Assembly: GCA_032718475.1 (NCBI GenBank)
Contig: JAUCBJ010008126.1
Span: 62,001 to 126,000, forward strand
Direction: 5' to 3'
Source: Nemertoderma westbladi
Taxonomy: Eukaryota; Xenacoelomorpha; Nemertodermatida; Nemertodermatidae
DNA: 64,000 nucleotides
Below, piece by piece: positions 51,172-63,600 of this stretch. The translations under genes and the position numbers were made by a program. Each line of letters starts with the position of its first letter. The first letter of the stretch is position 1. The notes beneath the pieces were generated by a model. That model was not told the DNA's origin, made no database searches, and was given only the letters and a program-made list of their open reading frames with translations.

Positions 51172-53744
51172 ATACTGTCAATCGCATAACGACGCATCCC
51201 TAATCGTCGGTTCTGAGTGAGCAGCACATGATGGGTGGTGACCTCAAACCAACCAATAATACAGCACAGGGCTCTTAGTCATTCGTCTGTGTTAACTACC
51301 GCTATGCGAAGTTACAGTGCAGCATAATATGGAGGGAGTGTGTATTTGGTATTTTATGTGGCCTAAAGAACCAGGCTACACAATGGGGGAGGCTCATGTG
51401 CTGAACCTCCTCCTGTCTACTGTCCTGTCTACTATTTTCGGAATTTTAACAAGTTTGCGAGAAAAATCTGTTCAAATGAATGGATTTGCCATTCAGATTC
51501 AATACATTCCGAAACTAATCAAACGAACTACCAACTTTAATAAGAGTTTGTATTGCAAAGAGCAGAAACGTAATTCTCTCACTTCAGTATTGATTGACAC
51601 TTTTTAACACAATCGGTAACAATCTGCGGCGGGGAAAAAGAAAACCAACATGGATATTTACCGCAGGATTATTTAATCCAGTGGACCAGTAAAACTTAGA
51701 TAAATCGAAGTTGAGTGGTTAGTGCGTACCGGTAAGGCCTACTACTGCTACTCGCTAACAATACTCAATCCACTTCTCCTCCCCCTATCAATGCGACACA
51801 CGGCACTCACCAACCATTGTCGCAACCGCGGCTCCCATTCTATCAACGCACACCGCATGAAGAGCTATAGTATCACCGTTTACCTCATGGGTTATTCATG
51901 GGCCGGTACATTCGTTCGTGGTGTCAGTCACGCCGCTAACAGCCCCTTCATCCGCAGGTGCGCAAACCTACTGAATTCGTTTAAATCGGAACGGTTCCCG
52001 TATGAGACAATCATGGACGCGCCACGCGATCAAGTAAAACATCAAACATTTTCTTTATCTTTCCCCACTGAGATAGACGTGAATACTAAATGCTGTCACC
52101 TGTGTTTTAAGCGGGTGATATGAGTCGTAAACGTTGTATTCAGTTTGGGTTCTCAGCTTTGTAGCTATTCGTTATCAGTAGTTTTGTATGCATCGGTAAA
52201 TCTCTGAGGTACCCGCCGGAAAGCTTCGGTATAAAACCGTTTTAACAAATTGTCGAATAATTTGGTTTCATTTGTAGAGTAATTTATTCATAGGAAAGTT
52301 ACAGGGAATGATACGATCCCGCATAGTCACAGCTAAACATGTTATGTTATTTTAATTTTACAACAACAGTTTTTATAAATATAACTAACGTTTTGCACAC
52401 TCAAAAATAGATTATTTGTATTTTTATCTCACACATGGTAATTATAAGGGGCATACACTTTGGTTTATAGTGTGGCTAGTATTATTATACGGTGGCTTTA
52501 CCGGAATTTGGGGATAAATAGGTGATAAAAATGCCTGTTTTTTGCATCTGCGAAGAGGATATTTAATCGATGTTAAAGCGATTATCTCATTGCGACACAC
52601 AGGAATTCGGGATTAAGATAATACTACATTCATTCCACGGCATGATGTATGTTTGGAGACTGGTTTTAAAAATATATCTTTTATGCAAAGAAAATTTTCG
52701 ATTGAATAGTATTATTAGTATTCACAGAGAATTGGCGTATTTATATGTATTTTATGTTATTTTATTTATACACTAATGTACAGGAATCAGCGCCCATTTA
52801 GTAAAGGGGGTACCCGTTCCATCCACCTCTTTTATTGGCAGATCAAATTAGAATGATCTGTCCCTAATATATAGGCTATTGTACCCGGCAGCCCTAGTAA
52901 GAAGCAAGAACGACAGAAGTCGTGTATCAGCTGTGCGGATTAATTGAGGCCCGAAACGGCGTTAAACTGACCAGATATAATATCATTATATTAATTTATT
53001 CAACAATATTCACGGTTCTATAATTCGTAGAAATGAATTCATCGGGGCGGACGAGTTATTCTAGAATCTTACGAGGTCATCGTATACAGTTGGGTGAATC
53101 CCATCAGTGTACGTAATCCCATCATGGCTACCTACAACGGGAATGCAGCCTGAGTATCTTTTATAATTACCATTTTTATTGTGTTCAATCATGGATGTCT
53201 GTTGAGTGTAAATGATAATTCAATTTCCGAAACCACAACAAAGGAGAAATTATTTCCCGTCCAAATTTTATAGCTAAATTTGTGGTAATTATAACGACAA
53301 CGTATAGAATATATTGTGGAATTAATCCCATGGCAACCACCTGGCAACAACCATTTTTCGTAAGTTTTTTTTAAATAATAATAATGTGCACAACAAATTC
53401 TTTGCACATTTTTAAATACACATAATGTAATTTTATTTTTTAAATATAATATTAAAATAATTATTTGACCAGATCAGCATTTTGGACGAACACATAGAGA
53501 CAGGATGGACAGACGACAAGACAGTCTGTAACCAGAGTAACCAGCATATGGGTTTCATTTAGCTCCATTTTATTTACTGTATGCCATTACTTGCCGTTAT
53601 TGAGGCCAAAAATGTGATAAAAGATGTTTGTCCTTCATTCTCAACGGAATTTTAAATTTTAATCTTTAATTTTTATATTTTTACGAACTTTTAATTTATT
53701 TTACGCATTTAAAGGGTACAGCTTAGCAAATTAGGCATTGACAG

Positions 53745-53828
53745 ACTTCGAGGCGAGGTGGGATCGAACTGGCGACCTCCAGATTGGAAGACTGACGTCG
53801 CGAACATTGCTTATCGCAAAAACATTAC
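53745..53828 (-). ncRNA. tRNA-like SINE promoter region
   Basis: On the minus strand the sequence reads gcgataagcaatgttcgcga, cgtcagtcttccaatctgga, ggtcgccagttcgatcccac. The agttcgatcc (plus 53761-53770) matches the Pol III B box (GGTTCGANTCC). The upstream gcgataagcaatg is A-box-like, and cttccaatctggag resembles an anticodon arm. A proper tRNA acceptor stem is not evident, so this is more likely a tRNA-derived SINE head than a functional tRNA. Confidence 0.45.
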
Positions 53829-54434
53829 GTAGGTTAAAGTTATCTACACACTAACAAAAACAAATGGCAGCTACATAATACATATTCTTACATTCTACAT
53901 TCCCGTAGTACCGACCAACCAACTAACTAACTCACTACTAGTGCCTACCGTAACGGTTCTAACCGACGACAACAAAAATGCCAAATTAACGACTCAGAAA
54001 GCAGGTTAAAGAAAGTTAGCGATGGTAAACGCGATAAACGTAAACCAGCCTGTAGGACGGCATTGCGATAAACACATTATTGATCTGGCAATGGACATTG
54101 AGATCAATACTCGCCTCTATCAACTTATAAAACCACTAATTTTCTCCGCCATTATCTCAAACCGGGGCTCAATTGGGCCCTATTCGGGGGGAAGGAAATA
54201 GCGGGTTTTAGATAAGGGCGGTCAATAGTTTGAGAGTAAGTTTCGCTGTAGGACGCTCGCTATCACCACCACCTTTCGCCTGCACAATGCTGGGACTAGT
54301 GTCTACATGAGACTTCCGCGATCACTCCCGTCCTAATCGGATTATTAGGAATAAATCTACAGTTAACTCCCCATTATCAGTCAGTAACTCGCAATCAGGG
54401 TCAGCAATTGTGAATGTTAAATATCTTTCGGAGT

Positions 54435-57146
54435 TTGTGTCACTGTAGTTACTGAGTGTCACTGTAGTTACTGTGTGTCACTGTAGTTACTGTGTGTCAC
54501 TGTAGTTACTGAGTGTCACTGTAGTTACTGTGTGTCACTGTAGTTACTGTGTGTCACTGTAGTTACTGAGTGTCACTGTAGTTACTGTGTGTCACTGTAG
54601 TTACTGTGTGTCACTGTAGTTACTGTGTGTCACTGTAGTTACTGTGTGTCACTGTAGTTACTGTGTGTCACTGTAGTTACTGTGTGTCACTGTAGTTACT
54701 GTGTGTCACTGTAGTTACTGTGTGTCACTGTAGTTACTGTGTGTCACTGTAGTTACTGTGTGTCACTGTAGTCTTACTGTGTGTCACTGTAGTTACTGTG
54801 TGTCACTGTAGTTACTGTGTGTCACTGTAGTTACTGAGTGTCACTGTAGTCTTACTGTGTGTCACTGCAGTTACTGTGTGTCACTGTAGTCTTTCTGTGT
54901 GTCACTGTAGTTACTGTGTGTCACTGTAGTTACTGTGTGTCACTGTAGTCTTACTGTGTGTCACTGTAGTTATACTGTGTGTCACTGTAGTTACTGTGTG
55001 TCACTGTAGTTCATGTGTGTCACTGTAGTTACTGTGTGTCACTGTAGTTACTGTGTGTCACTGTAGTTACTGTGTGTCACTATAGTTACTGTGTGTCACT
55101 GTAGTTACTGTGTGTCACTGTAGTTACTGTGTGTCACTGTAGTTACTGTGTGTAACTGTAGTTACTGTGTGTCACTGTAGTTACTGTGTGTCACTGTAGT
55201 TACTGTGTGTCACTGTAGTTACTGTGTGTCACTATAGTTACTGTGTGTCACTGTAGTTACTGTGTGTCACTGTAGTTACTGTGTGTCACTGTAGTTACTG
55301 TGTGTCACTGTAGTTACTGTGTGTCACTGTAGTTACTGTGTGTCACTGTAGTTACTGTGTGTCACTGTAGTTACTGTGTGTCACTATAGTTACTGTGTGT
55401 CACTGTAGTTACTGTGTGTCACTGTAGTTACTGTGTGTCACTGTAGTTACTGTGTGTAACTGTAGTTACTGTGTGTCACTGTAGTTACTGTGTGTCACTG
55501 TAGTTACTGTGTGTCACTGTAGTTACTGTGTGTCACTATAGTTACTGTGTGTCACTGTAGTTACTGTGTGTCACTGTAGTTACTGTGTGTCACTGTAGTT
55601 ACTGTGTGTCACTGTAGTTACTGTGTGTCACTGTAGTTACTGTGTGTAACTGTAGTTACTGTGTGTCACTGTAGTTACTGTGTGCCACTGTAGTCTTACT
55701 GTGTGTCACTGTAGTTACTGTGTGCCACTGTAGTTACTGTGTGTCACTGTAGTTACTGTGTGTCACTATAGTTACTGTGTGTCACTGTAGTTACTGTGTG
55801 TCACTGTAGTTACTGTGTGTCACTGTAGTTACTGTGTGTCACTGTAGTTATACTGTGTGTCACTGTAGTTACTGTGTGTAACTGTAGTTACTGTGTGTCA
55901 CTGTAGTTACTGTGTGTCACTGTAGTTACTGTGTGTCACTGTAGTTACTGTGTGTCACTGTAGTTACTGTGTGTCACTGTAGTTACTGTGTGTCACTATA
56001 GTTACTGTGTGTCACTGTAGTTACTGTGTGTCACTGTAGTTACTGTGTGTCACTGTAGTTACTGTGTGTCACTGTAGTCTTACTGTGTGTCACTGTAGTT
56101 ACTGTGTGTCACTGTAGTTACTGTGTGTAACTGTAGTTACTGTGTGTCACTGTAGTTACTGTGTGTCACTGTAGTTACTGTGTGCCACTGTAGTCTTACT
56201 GTGTGTCACTGTAGTTACTGTGTGTCACTGTAGTTACTGTGTGTCACTGTAGTTACTGTGTGTCACTGTAGTTACTGTGTGTCACTGTAGTTACTGTGTG
56301 TCACTGTAGTTACTGTGTGTCACTGTAGTTACTGTGTGTCACTGTAGTTACTGTGTGTCACTGTAGTTACTGTGTGTCACTGTAGTTACTGTGTGTCAAT
56401 GTAGTTACTGTGTGTCACTGTAGTTATACTGTGTGTCACTGTAGTTACTGTGTGTCACTGTAGTTACTGTGTGTCACTGTAGTTACTGTGTGTCAATGTA
56501 GTTACTGTGTGTCAATGTAGTTACTGTGTGTCACTGTAGTTATACTGTGTGTCACTGTAGTTACTGTGTGTCACTGTAGTTACTGTGTGTCACTGTAGTT
56601 ACTGTGTGTCACTGTAGTTACTGTGTGTCACTGTAGTTACTGTGTGTCAATGTAGTTACTGTGTGTCACTGTAGTTACTGTGTGTCACTGTAGTTACTGT
56701 GTGTCACTGTAGTTACTGTGTGTCACTGTAGTTACTGTGTGTCACTATAGTTACTGTGTGTCACTGTAGTTACTGTGTGTCACTGTAGTTACTGTGTGTC
56801 ACTGTAGTCTTACTGTGTGTCACTGTAGCTACTGTGTGTCACTGTGGTTACTGTGTGTCACTGTAGTTACTGTGTGTCACTGTAGTTACTGTGTGTCACT
56901 GTAGTTACTGTGTGTCACTGTAGTTACTGTGTGTCACTGTAGTTACTGTGTGTCACTGTAGTTACTGTGTGTCACTATAGTTACTGTGTGTCACTGTAGT
57001 TACTGTGTGTCACTGTAGTTACTGTGTGTCACTGTAGTTACTGTGTGTCACTGTAGTTACTGTGTGTCACTGTAGTTACTGTGTGTCACTGTAGTTACTG
57101 TGTGTCACTGTAGTTACTGTGTGTCACTGTAGTCTTACTGTGTGTA
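54435..57146. repeat. 19-bp minisatellite, about 143 copies
   Basis: Unit actgtgtgtcactgtagtt. Variants: actgag, agtcttactg, agttatactg, cactatag, gtaactg, gtcaatg. The cactatag variant recurs at 55078, 55230, 55382 and 55534, exactly 152 bp (8 units) apart, showing an 8-mer higher-order unit. No coding capacity. Confidence 0.97.
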
Positions 57147-57514
57147 TTAGTATTCCTGAGATTTATTCTCATTGTATTTTTAGGGTAATAATAACGGATG
57201 TCTCCCGATGTAAACAAGACAAATTTTAACATAGATAAACTATAATACAGTAATAGTAAATAGTAAATCAAGTAACATCGTAAATGCAAAAAAAATAAAA
57301 ATAAATAAATGAGCTAATTTTTATAAGCCAGAAAGTAGTCGAGAACTTTAATTATTATGGTACAACAAGAGTATTCGAAAAATACAGATGGTACACAATA
57401 ATACAGATGGTAAAACAATAACATAGGTGGGTAAAATAATAATACAATACAGATGGTAAAATAAAACAATAATACAGGTAGGTAAAGCAATAATACAGTA
57501 ATAATATAATTATT
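57147..57514. other. AT-rich, acagatggtaaaacaataa-type simple repeats
   Basis: Loose repeats of aataatacag(a/g)tggtaaa between about 57380 and 57500. No gene. Confidence 0.6.
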
Positions 57515-57627
57515 GATTACATGGGAAAAAGTAGAACATTTTCGCGCTCTAATTTTGAGTTGTTCTCAAAAGTAGAACGTTCTACGTGTTCTCCGTGAAA
57601 ATGATATACGTTTTTTTCCCATGTAAT
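57515..57627. repeat. Small inverted-repeat (fold-back) element
   Basis: attacatgggaaaaa at the left is matched by tttttcccatgtaat at the right. The similarity extends inwards (gtagaacattttcgcg versus cgtgaaaatg). The centre holds a perfect 14-bp palindrome gtagaacgttctac. At about 110 bp it may be a tiny MITE or a deletion derivative. Confidence 0.65.
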
Positions 57628-57878
57628 ACGTAATTTTATTCTTGACTTTAGTTCTTGACTTGATTTTATATGTAACAGCGATTCAAATTATTGTACTCTT
57701 CAACTCCTGATTTTGCTGTAAATAATTTTTGTTAAATAATTTAGTGTTCTCGAATATATATTACGTAACTAGAGAGCTATAAGTCAGCGCAACTACAAGG
57801 CATTATTGGTGGCGTGACTCCTAGAAATGGGGTTAATAAGCTACACCGACAACAGTTTTATAAGCGAATTCTATAAGA

Positions 57879-57901
57879 CCCCCCCCCCCCCCCCCCCCCC
57901 C
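57879..57901. repeat. C homopolymer, 23 nt
   Basis: Uninterrupted C run (a G tract on the minus strand), length likely unstable. Confidence 0.9.
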
Positions 57902-58183
57902 TCTACCTCAATAATGGCAATAGACCCACAATGATTGCAGTTTGAGGTATAAAAAATAGATCATCAGTCAAAACTGGGTTTAATCGCTGGAAAAAAAAAA
58001 GAGATTTATAAGTGCGCGGCCGCAGCTAATTAAAACCCTTTTGCCTTGAAATCTAATTGTGAGCGATTCATTGTATAAAGTAATTTCAATATAAAGTTTA
58101 CTATAAAGTATACTTCTTGATTCCATTGTGCGATTGCACTAAGAGCATGGAGGCTGCTAAGGCTATAACCACTAGTCTTAATA

Positions 58184-58199
58184 TATGCCTATGTAATAC
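58184..58199. repeat. Target-site duplication, left copy (16 bp)
   Basis: tatgcctatgtaatac, identical to 58668-58683, immediately before the T tract of the insertion. Confidence 0.92.
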
Positions 58200-58667
58200 T
58201 TTTTTTTTTTTTTTACTTTACAAGCCTCATTTATTCACAAAATAATAAAAACCTTCAGAAATACAAACACAATTATAGGCACTATAACAAACAATTAAAA
58301 ACAGTAATTACAGAAACGCGGGAAATTTAAAAACTTAAACAACAACAAACAGGTAAACTGCACCACCACCAAACAGCCTGTAACCTATATAAACATGCCT
58401 GCGCCTGGCTCTGAGTCGGCGTTCGCTAACACGATGGAGGTGTCAGCGACATCTGCTGCTCGTACCGGTCTCTTGGCGGCAGACCGGAACCCCCGCAGAC
58501 ACATTAGGGATGACCTGAGGAGAGCGAAGCTAATTCGTCGCCGCACCCACGAGATGCACTCCGGGTATGGGATCTGCCGCTTCTCTGCCAGTTTTAAAGC
58601 GAGGCGCTTGATAAACTGGCGACACAGCGGCGCCATTCCTCCGAAAGCCGAGAAGATGAGAGGAGCC
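58200..58667 (-). mobile_element. Retroposed, 5'-truncated element with poly(A) and 16-bp TSD
   Basis: A minus-strand insertion of 468 bp. The 3' end is a 15-nt poly(A) (plus-strand T run 58200-58214) preceded by AATAAA (plus-strand tttatt, 58230-58235). A perfect 16-bp duplication flanks it. These are hallmarks of target-primed reverse transcription by a LINE. The 5' end is truncated within coding sequence. Confidence 0.88.
58385..58667 (-). pseudogene. C-terminal fragment of an invertebrate retroelement-like protein
   Basis: Minus-strand coding ends at 58385. Residues KRLALKLAEKRQIPYPECIS, WVRRRISFALLRSSLMCLRG and SAAKRPVR are followed by an acidic tail DTSIVLANADSEPGAG. The WVR..SFALLRSS..CLRG pattern resembles the C-termini of some LINE/retroelement polyproteins from aquatic invertebrates, but I cannot name the family. 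Together with the poly(A) tail, it is the 3' end of a longer mRNA. The plus-strand frame 58395-58775 is its shadow. Confidence 0.5.
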
Positions 58668-58683
58668 TATGCCTATGTAATAC
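58668..58683. repeat. Target-site duplication, right copy (16 bp)
   Basis: tatgcctatgtaatac, identical to 58184-58199. Confidence 0.92.
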
Positions 58684-59557
58684 AGTATATATTTTATTGT
58701 GCATTACGGTATGTTTTCACACAGTACACGGTGTGTTGTACTAATAACTTAATTGTGCCGTTGTTTATGTTTTAATTTTCATGATTCTATTTTTACCTAA
58801 ATAAAGCCGCCGGGGCATTATACCGGATATGGAATGATCACCAGTGGCATTGCGCGTCCCGTGTACAAGACTCGCAATAATAAAGCGAATATAGCTGTAT
58901 TCGGTATAAAGGATTTATTATAAATAGGACAAGAAGATGCCATCCTATCGGATAATAGTATCTTGTTTATCCTACTTTAAGTTTACAAATTCAGACGACC
59001 ACCGTTGCTCTATCCATCTGGACAACATTAACCTACCAGTTACACATTAGATACTGTTCTATATGTTATCTTTCAACTCAAAATATGCATGAAAATCAAT
59101 TAAAAAGCCTCGCGCACAGGAAAACATGTCAAATTAGAACCGCCTAGGCGTACCGAAATTTGACCCAGCAAGGGATTGAAACAAGACAAGAGTCATATAT
59201 GGTAGCCAGTAGCCTCATTGGAGCTCCATTCACAATCAAAGTTCCCTTATATGCATCATTGATAGAAAATAGATACAGTGAACAGCCGTTAGGTGGTGCT
59301 ACACTACAGTGATGGCTTCGGTAACTCACGCTGCAGTTTTAGTAACTGGTGTAGGACGAAGGTCGCATCATCAATAATAATAACAAAATACTTATATAAC
59401 GCCCTTTACGTCCGCCACCACACATAGAATGATAATTGATGTTAACGACATACTGACTAACAGGGGGTTGGTATGTATATATTAAACCACACCACACATA
59501 GACGCGCTCAGCGGCTCGTTGAGACTATTACATATTTACAGTAAGACGGTCGGTCTT
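58684..59557. other. Unique DNA, no gene seen
   Basis: No convincing coding region, RNA gene or repeat. AATAAA strings at about 58799 and elsewhere are not tied to any gene. Confidence 0.55.
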
Positions 59558-60135
59558 GGGACGTTAGTGCCCGCGAGACGTTAGTGACCGCGAGACGTTA
59601 GTGCCCGCGAGACGTTAGTGCCCGCGAGACGTTAGTGCCCGCGAGACGTTAGTGACCGCGAGACGTTAGTGCCCGCGAGACGTTAGTGCCCGCTAGACGT
59701 TAGTGCCCGCGAGACGTTAGTGACCGCTAGACGTAGTGCCCGCGAGACGTTAGTGCCCGCGAGACGTTAGTGCCCGCGAGACGTTAGTGCCCGCGAGACG
59801 TTAGTGACCGCTAGACGTTAGTGCCCGCGAGACGTTAGTGCCCGCGAGACGTTAGTGCCCGCGAGACGTTAGTGACCGCGAGACGTTAGTGCCCGCGAGA
59901 CGTTAGTGCCCGCTAGACGTTAGTGCCCGCGAGACGTTAGTGACCGCTAGACGTAGTGCCCGCGAGACGTTAGTGCCCGCGAGACGTTAGTGCCCGCGAG
60001 ACGTTAGTGCCCGCGAGACGTTAGTGCCCGCTAGACGTTAGTGCCCGCGAGACGTTAGTGCCCGCGAGACGTTAGTGCCCGCGAGACGTTAGTGCCTGCG
60101 AGACGTTAGTGCCCGCTAGACGTTTGTGCCCGCTA
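59558..60135. repeat. CpG-rich 17-bp minisatellite, ~34 copies
   Basis: Unit gacgttagtgcccgcga with gtgacc, gctaga and acgtagtg (deleted tt) variants. Three CpG per 17 bp make a 0.58-kb CpG-dense island in AT-rich DNA. A block containing the rare tgaccgctagacgtagtgcc variant is repeated at 59721 and 59941 (220 bp apart), indicating segmental duplication inside the array. Confidence 0.96.
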
Positions 60136-60692
60136 GTATATGTAATACACCGGGCCAGGAAGATATTTCCCGCTTCTTTAGTTCCGGCTGAGCTGACGCA
60201 AACGAGTCGTTACTTTCTTCAAATTTGTAAATGACAAACTTCCAGTCTTTAGTTCCCGCACCTCGTTAAATTCAACCGTTTTACTTTCAACTTGAATCTT
60301 TTATGGTTAAAAAAATAATTTAATTAACCTCAGCTAGAAATGGTAGCATTTACAGTATATTATTTGGTTTTGCGGTAAACTCTTCAAGGAATGAGGATTA
60401 AGTGTTTGATTGTTTATACTCCTCAACTATCTTTGGAAATTAAAAAATACAAATCAAAAGGTTTCATTTACTACAAAACTATAAAAAAACATCTCCAAAT
60501 TTTTTAATTTAATTTAATTTCATACATACTATGATATACAAAGTACATAGTAGCACAGCCAAAACAAATAAGTAGGCATATATATATGTATAGCACAAAA
60601 GAAAATATATATTTGTATATAAAGATTAAACGAGATAATTAATTAATTAATTGCAATATTCAATTTAACATATTATATTGTACTTATTAATA
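60136..60692. other. AT-rich spacer between arrays, no gene seen
   Basis: Strongly AT-rich with (tta)(att)-type simple sequence. Nothing recognised. Confidence 0.6.
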
Positions 60693-63600
60693 GCATGGAT
60701 GTTGGACGGATCCATCATGGATGTTGGACGGATCCCTCATGGATGTTGGACGGATCCATCATGGATGTTGGACGGATCCATCATGGATGTTGGACGGATC
60801 CCACATGGATGTTGGACGGATCCATCATGGATGTTGGACGGATCCCACATGGATGTTGGACGGATCCATCATGGATGTTGGACGGATCCATCATGGATGT
60901 TGGACGGATCCCACATGGATGTTGGACGGATCCATCATGGATGTTGGACGGATCCCACATGGATGTTGGACGGATCCATCATGGATGTTGGACGGATCCA
61001 TCATGGATGTTGGACGGATCCCTCATGGATGTTGGACGGATCCATCATGGATGTTGGACGGATCCATCATGGATGTTGGACGGATCCCACATGGATGTTG
61101 GACGGATCCATCATGGATGTTGGACGGATCCCACATGGATGTTGGACGGATCCATCATGGATGTTGGACGGATCCATCATGGATGTTGGACGGATCCCTC
61201 ATGGATGTTGGACGGATCCATCATGGATGTTGGACGGATCCATCATGGATGTTGGACGGATCCCTCATGGATGTTGGACGGATCCATCATGGATGTTGGA
61301 CGGATCCATCATGGATGTTGGACGGATCCATCATGGATGTTGGACGGATCCCACATGGATGTTGGACGGATCCATCATGGATGTTGGACGGATCCCACAT
61401 GGATGTTGGACGGATCCCTCATGGATGTTGGACGGATCCATCATGGATGTTGGACGGATCCATCATGGATGTTGGACGGATCCCACATGGATGTTGGACG
61501 GATCCATCATGGATGTTGGACGGATCCATCATGGATGTTGGACGGATCCCACATGGATGTTGGACGGATCCATCATGGATGTTGGACGGATCCATCATGG
61601 ATGTTGGACGGATCCATCATGGATGTTGGACGGATCCCACATGGATGTTGGACGGATCCATCATGGATGTTGGACGGATCCATCATGGATGTTGGACGGA
61701 TCCCTCATGGATGTTGGACGGATCCATCATGGATGTTGGACGGATCCCTCATGGATGTTGGACGGATCCATCATGGATGTTGGACGGATCCATCATGGAT
61801 GTTGGACGGATCCCTCATGGATGTTGGACGGATCCATCATGGATGTTGGACGGATCCATCATGGATGTTGGACGGATCCCACATGGATGTTGGACGGATC
61901 CATCATGGATGTTGGACGGATCCCACATGGATGTTGGACGGATCCATCATGGATGTTGGACGGATCCATCATGGATGTTGGACGGATCCCTCATGGATGT
62001 TGGACGGATCCATCATGGATGTTGGACGGATCCATCATGGATGTTGGACGGATCCATCATGGATGTTGGACGGATCCCTCATGGATGTTGGACGGATCCA
62101 TCATGGATGTTGGACGGATCCATCATGGATGTTGGATGGATCCATCATGGATGTTGGACGTATCCCACATGGATGTTGGACGGATCCATCATGGATGTTG
62201 AACGGATCCATCATAGATGTTGGACGGATCAATCATGGATTTTGGACGGATCCCTCACGGATGTAGGACGGATCCATCATGGATGTTGGACGGATCCATC
62301 ATGGATGTATGACGGATCCATCATGGAAGTTGGACGGATCCATCAGGGATGTTGGACGGATCCATCATGGATGTTGGACGGATCCATCATGGATGTTGGA
62401 CGGATCCCTCATGGATGTAGGACGGATCCATGGATGTTGGACGGATCCATCATGGATGTTGGACGGATCCATCATGGATGTTGGACGGATCCATCATGGA
62501 TGTTGGACGGATCCATCATGGATGTTGGACGGATCCATCATGGATGTTGGACGGATCCATCATGGATGTTGGACGGATCCATCACGGATGTTGGACGGAT
62601 CCCACATGGATGTTGGACGGATCCATCATGGATGTTGGACGGATCCATCATAGATTTTGGACGGATCAATCATGGATTTTGGACGGATCCCTCACGGATG
62701 TAGGACGGATCCATCATGGATGTTGGACGGATCCATCATGGATGTTTGACGGATCCATCATGGATGTTGGACGGATCCATCAGGGATGTTGGACGGATCC
62801 ATCATGGATGTTGGACGGATCCATCATGGATGTTGGACGGATCCCTCATGGATGTAGGACGGATCCATGGATGTTGGACGGATCCATCATGGATGTTGGA
62901 CGGATCCATCATGGATGTTGGACGGATCCATCTTGGATGTTGGAAGGATCCATCATGGATGTTGGACGGATCCATCAGGGATGTTGGACGGATCCATCAG
63001 GGATGTTGGACGGATCCATCATGGATGTTGGACGGATCCATCATGGATGTTGGACGGATCCATCATGTATGTTGGACGGATCCATCATGGATGTTGGACG
63101 GATCCATCATGGATGTTGGAAGGATCCATCATGGATGTTGGACGGATCTATCATGGATGTTGGACGGATCCATCATGGATGTTGGACGGAACCATCATGT
63201 ATGTTGGACGGATCCATCATGGATGTTGGACGGATCCATCAGGGGGATGTTGGACGGATCCATCATGGATGTTGGACGGATCCATCATGGATGTTGGACG
63301 GATCCATCATGGATGTTGGACGGATCCATCATGGATGTTGGAAGGATCCATCATGGATGTTGGACGGATCCATCATGGGGATGTTGGACGGACCCATCAT
63401 GGTCCATCATGGATGTTGGACGGATCCATCATGGATGTTGGACGGATCCATCATGGATGTTGGACGGATCCATCATGGAGGTTGGACGGATCCATCATGG
63501 AGGTTGGACGGATCCATCATGGATGTTGGACGGATCCATCATGGATGTTGGACGGATCCATCATGGATGTTGGACGGATCCATCATGGATGTTGGACGGA

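Larger units (their letters stand above)
49936..54434. other. Mostly unique DNA, no supported gene
   Basis: About 4.5 kb with only short open frames (for example 51722-52123 and 52570-52776), none with recognisable motifs. Contains a 21-bp repeat (50026-50175), an 18-nt G tract (51154-51171) and a tRNA-like SINE promoter (53745-53828), annotated separately. Confidence 0.6.

Noticed and set aside
51722-52123. 133-residue open frame in the unique region
   Set aside because: No recognisable domain, no splice or promoter evidence; its length is compatible with chance.
53745-53828. Functional tRNA gene
   Set aside because: B box and arm-like segments are present, but I could not pair a 7-bp acceptor stem. 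Kept only as a tRNA-like SINE head.
58395-58775. 126-residue plus-strand frame
   Set aside because: Antisense shadow of the minus-strand retroposed coding fragment, and it crosses the target-site duplication into flanking DNA.
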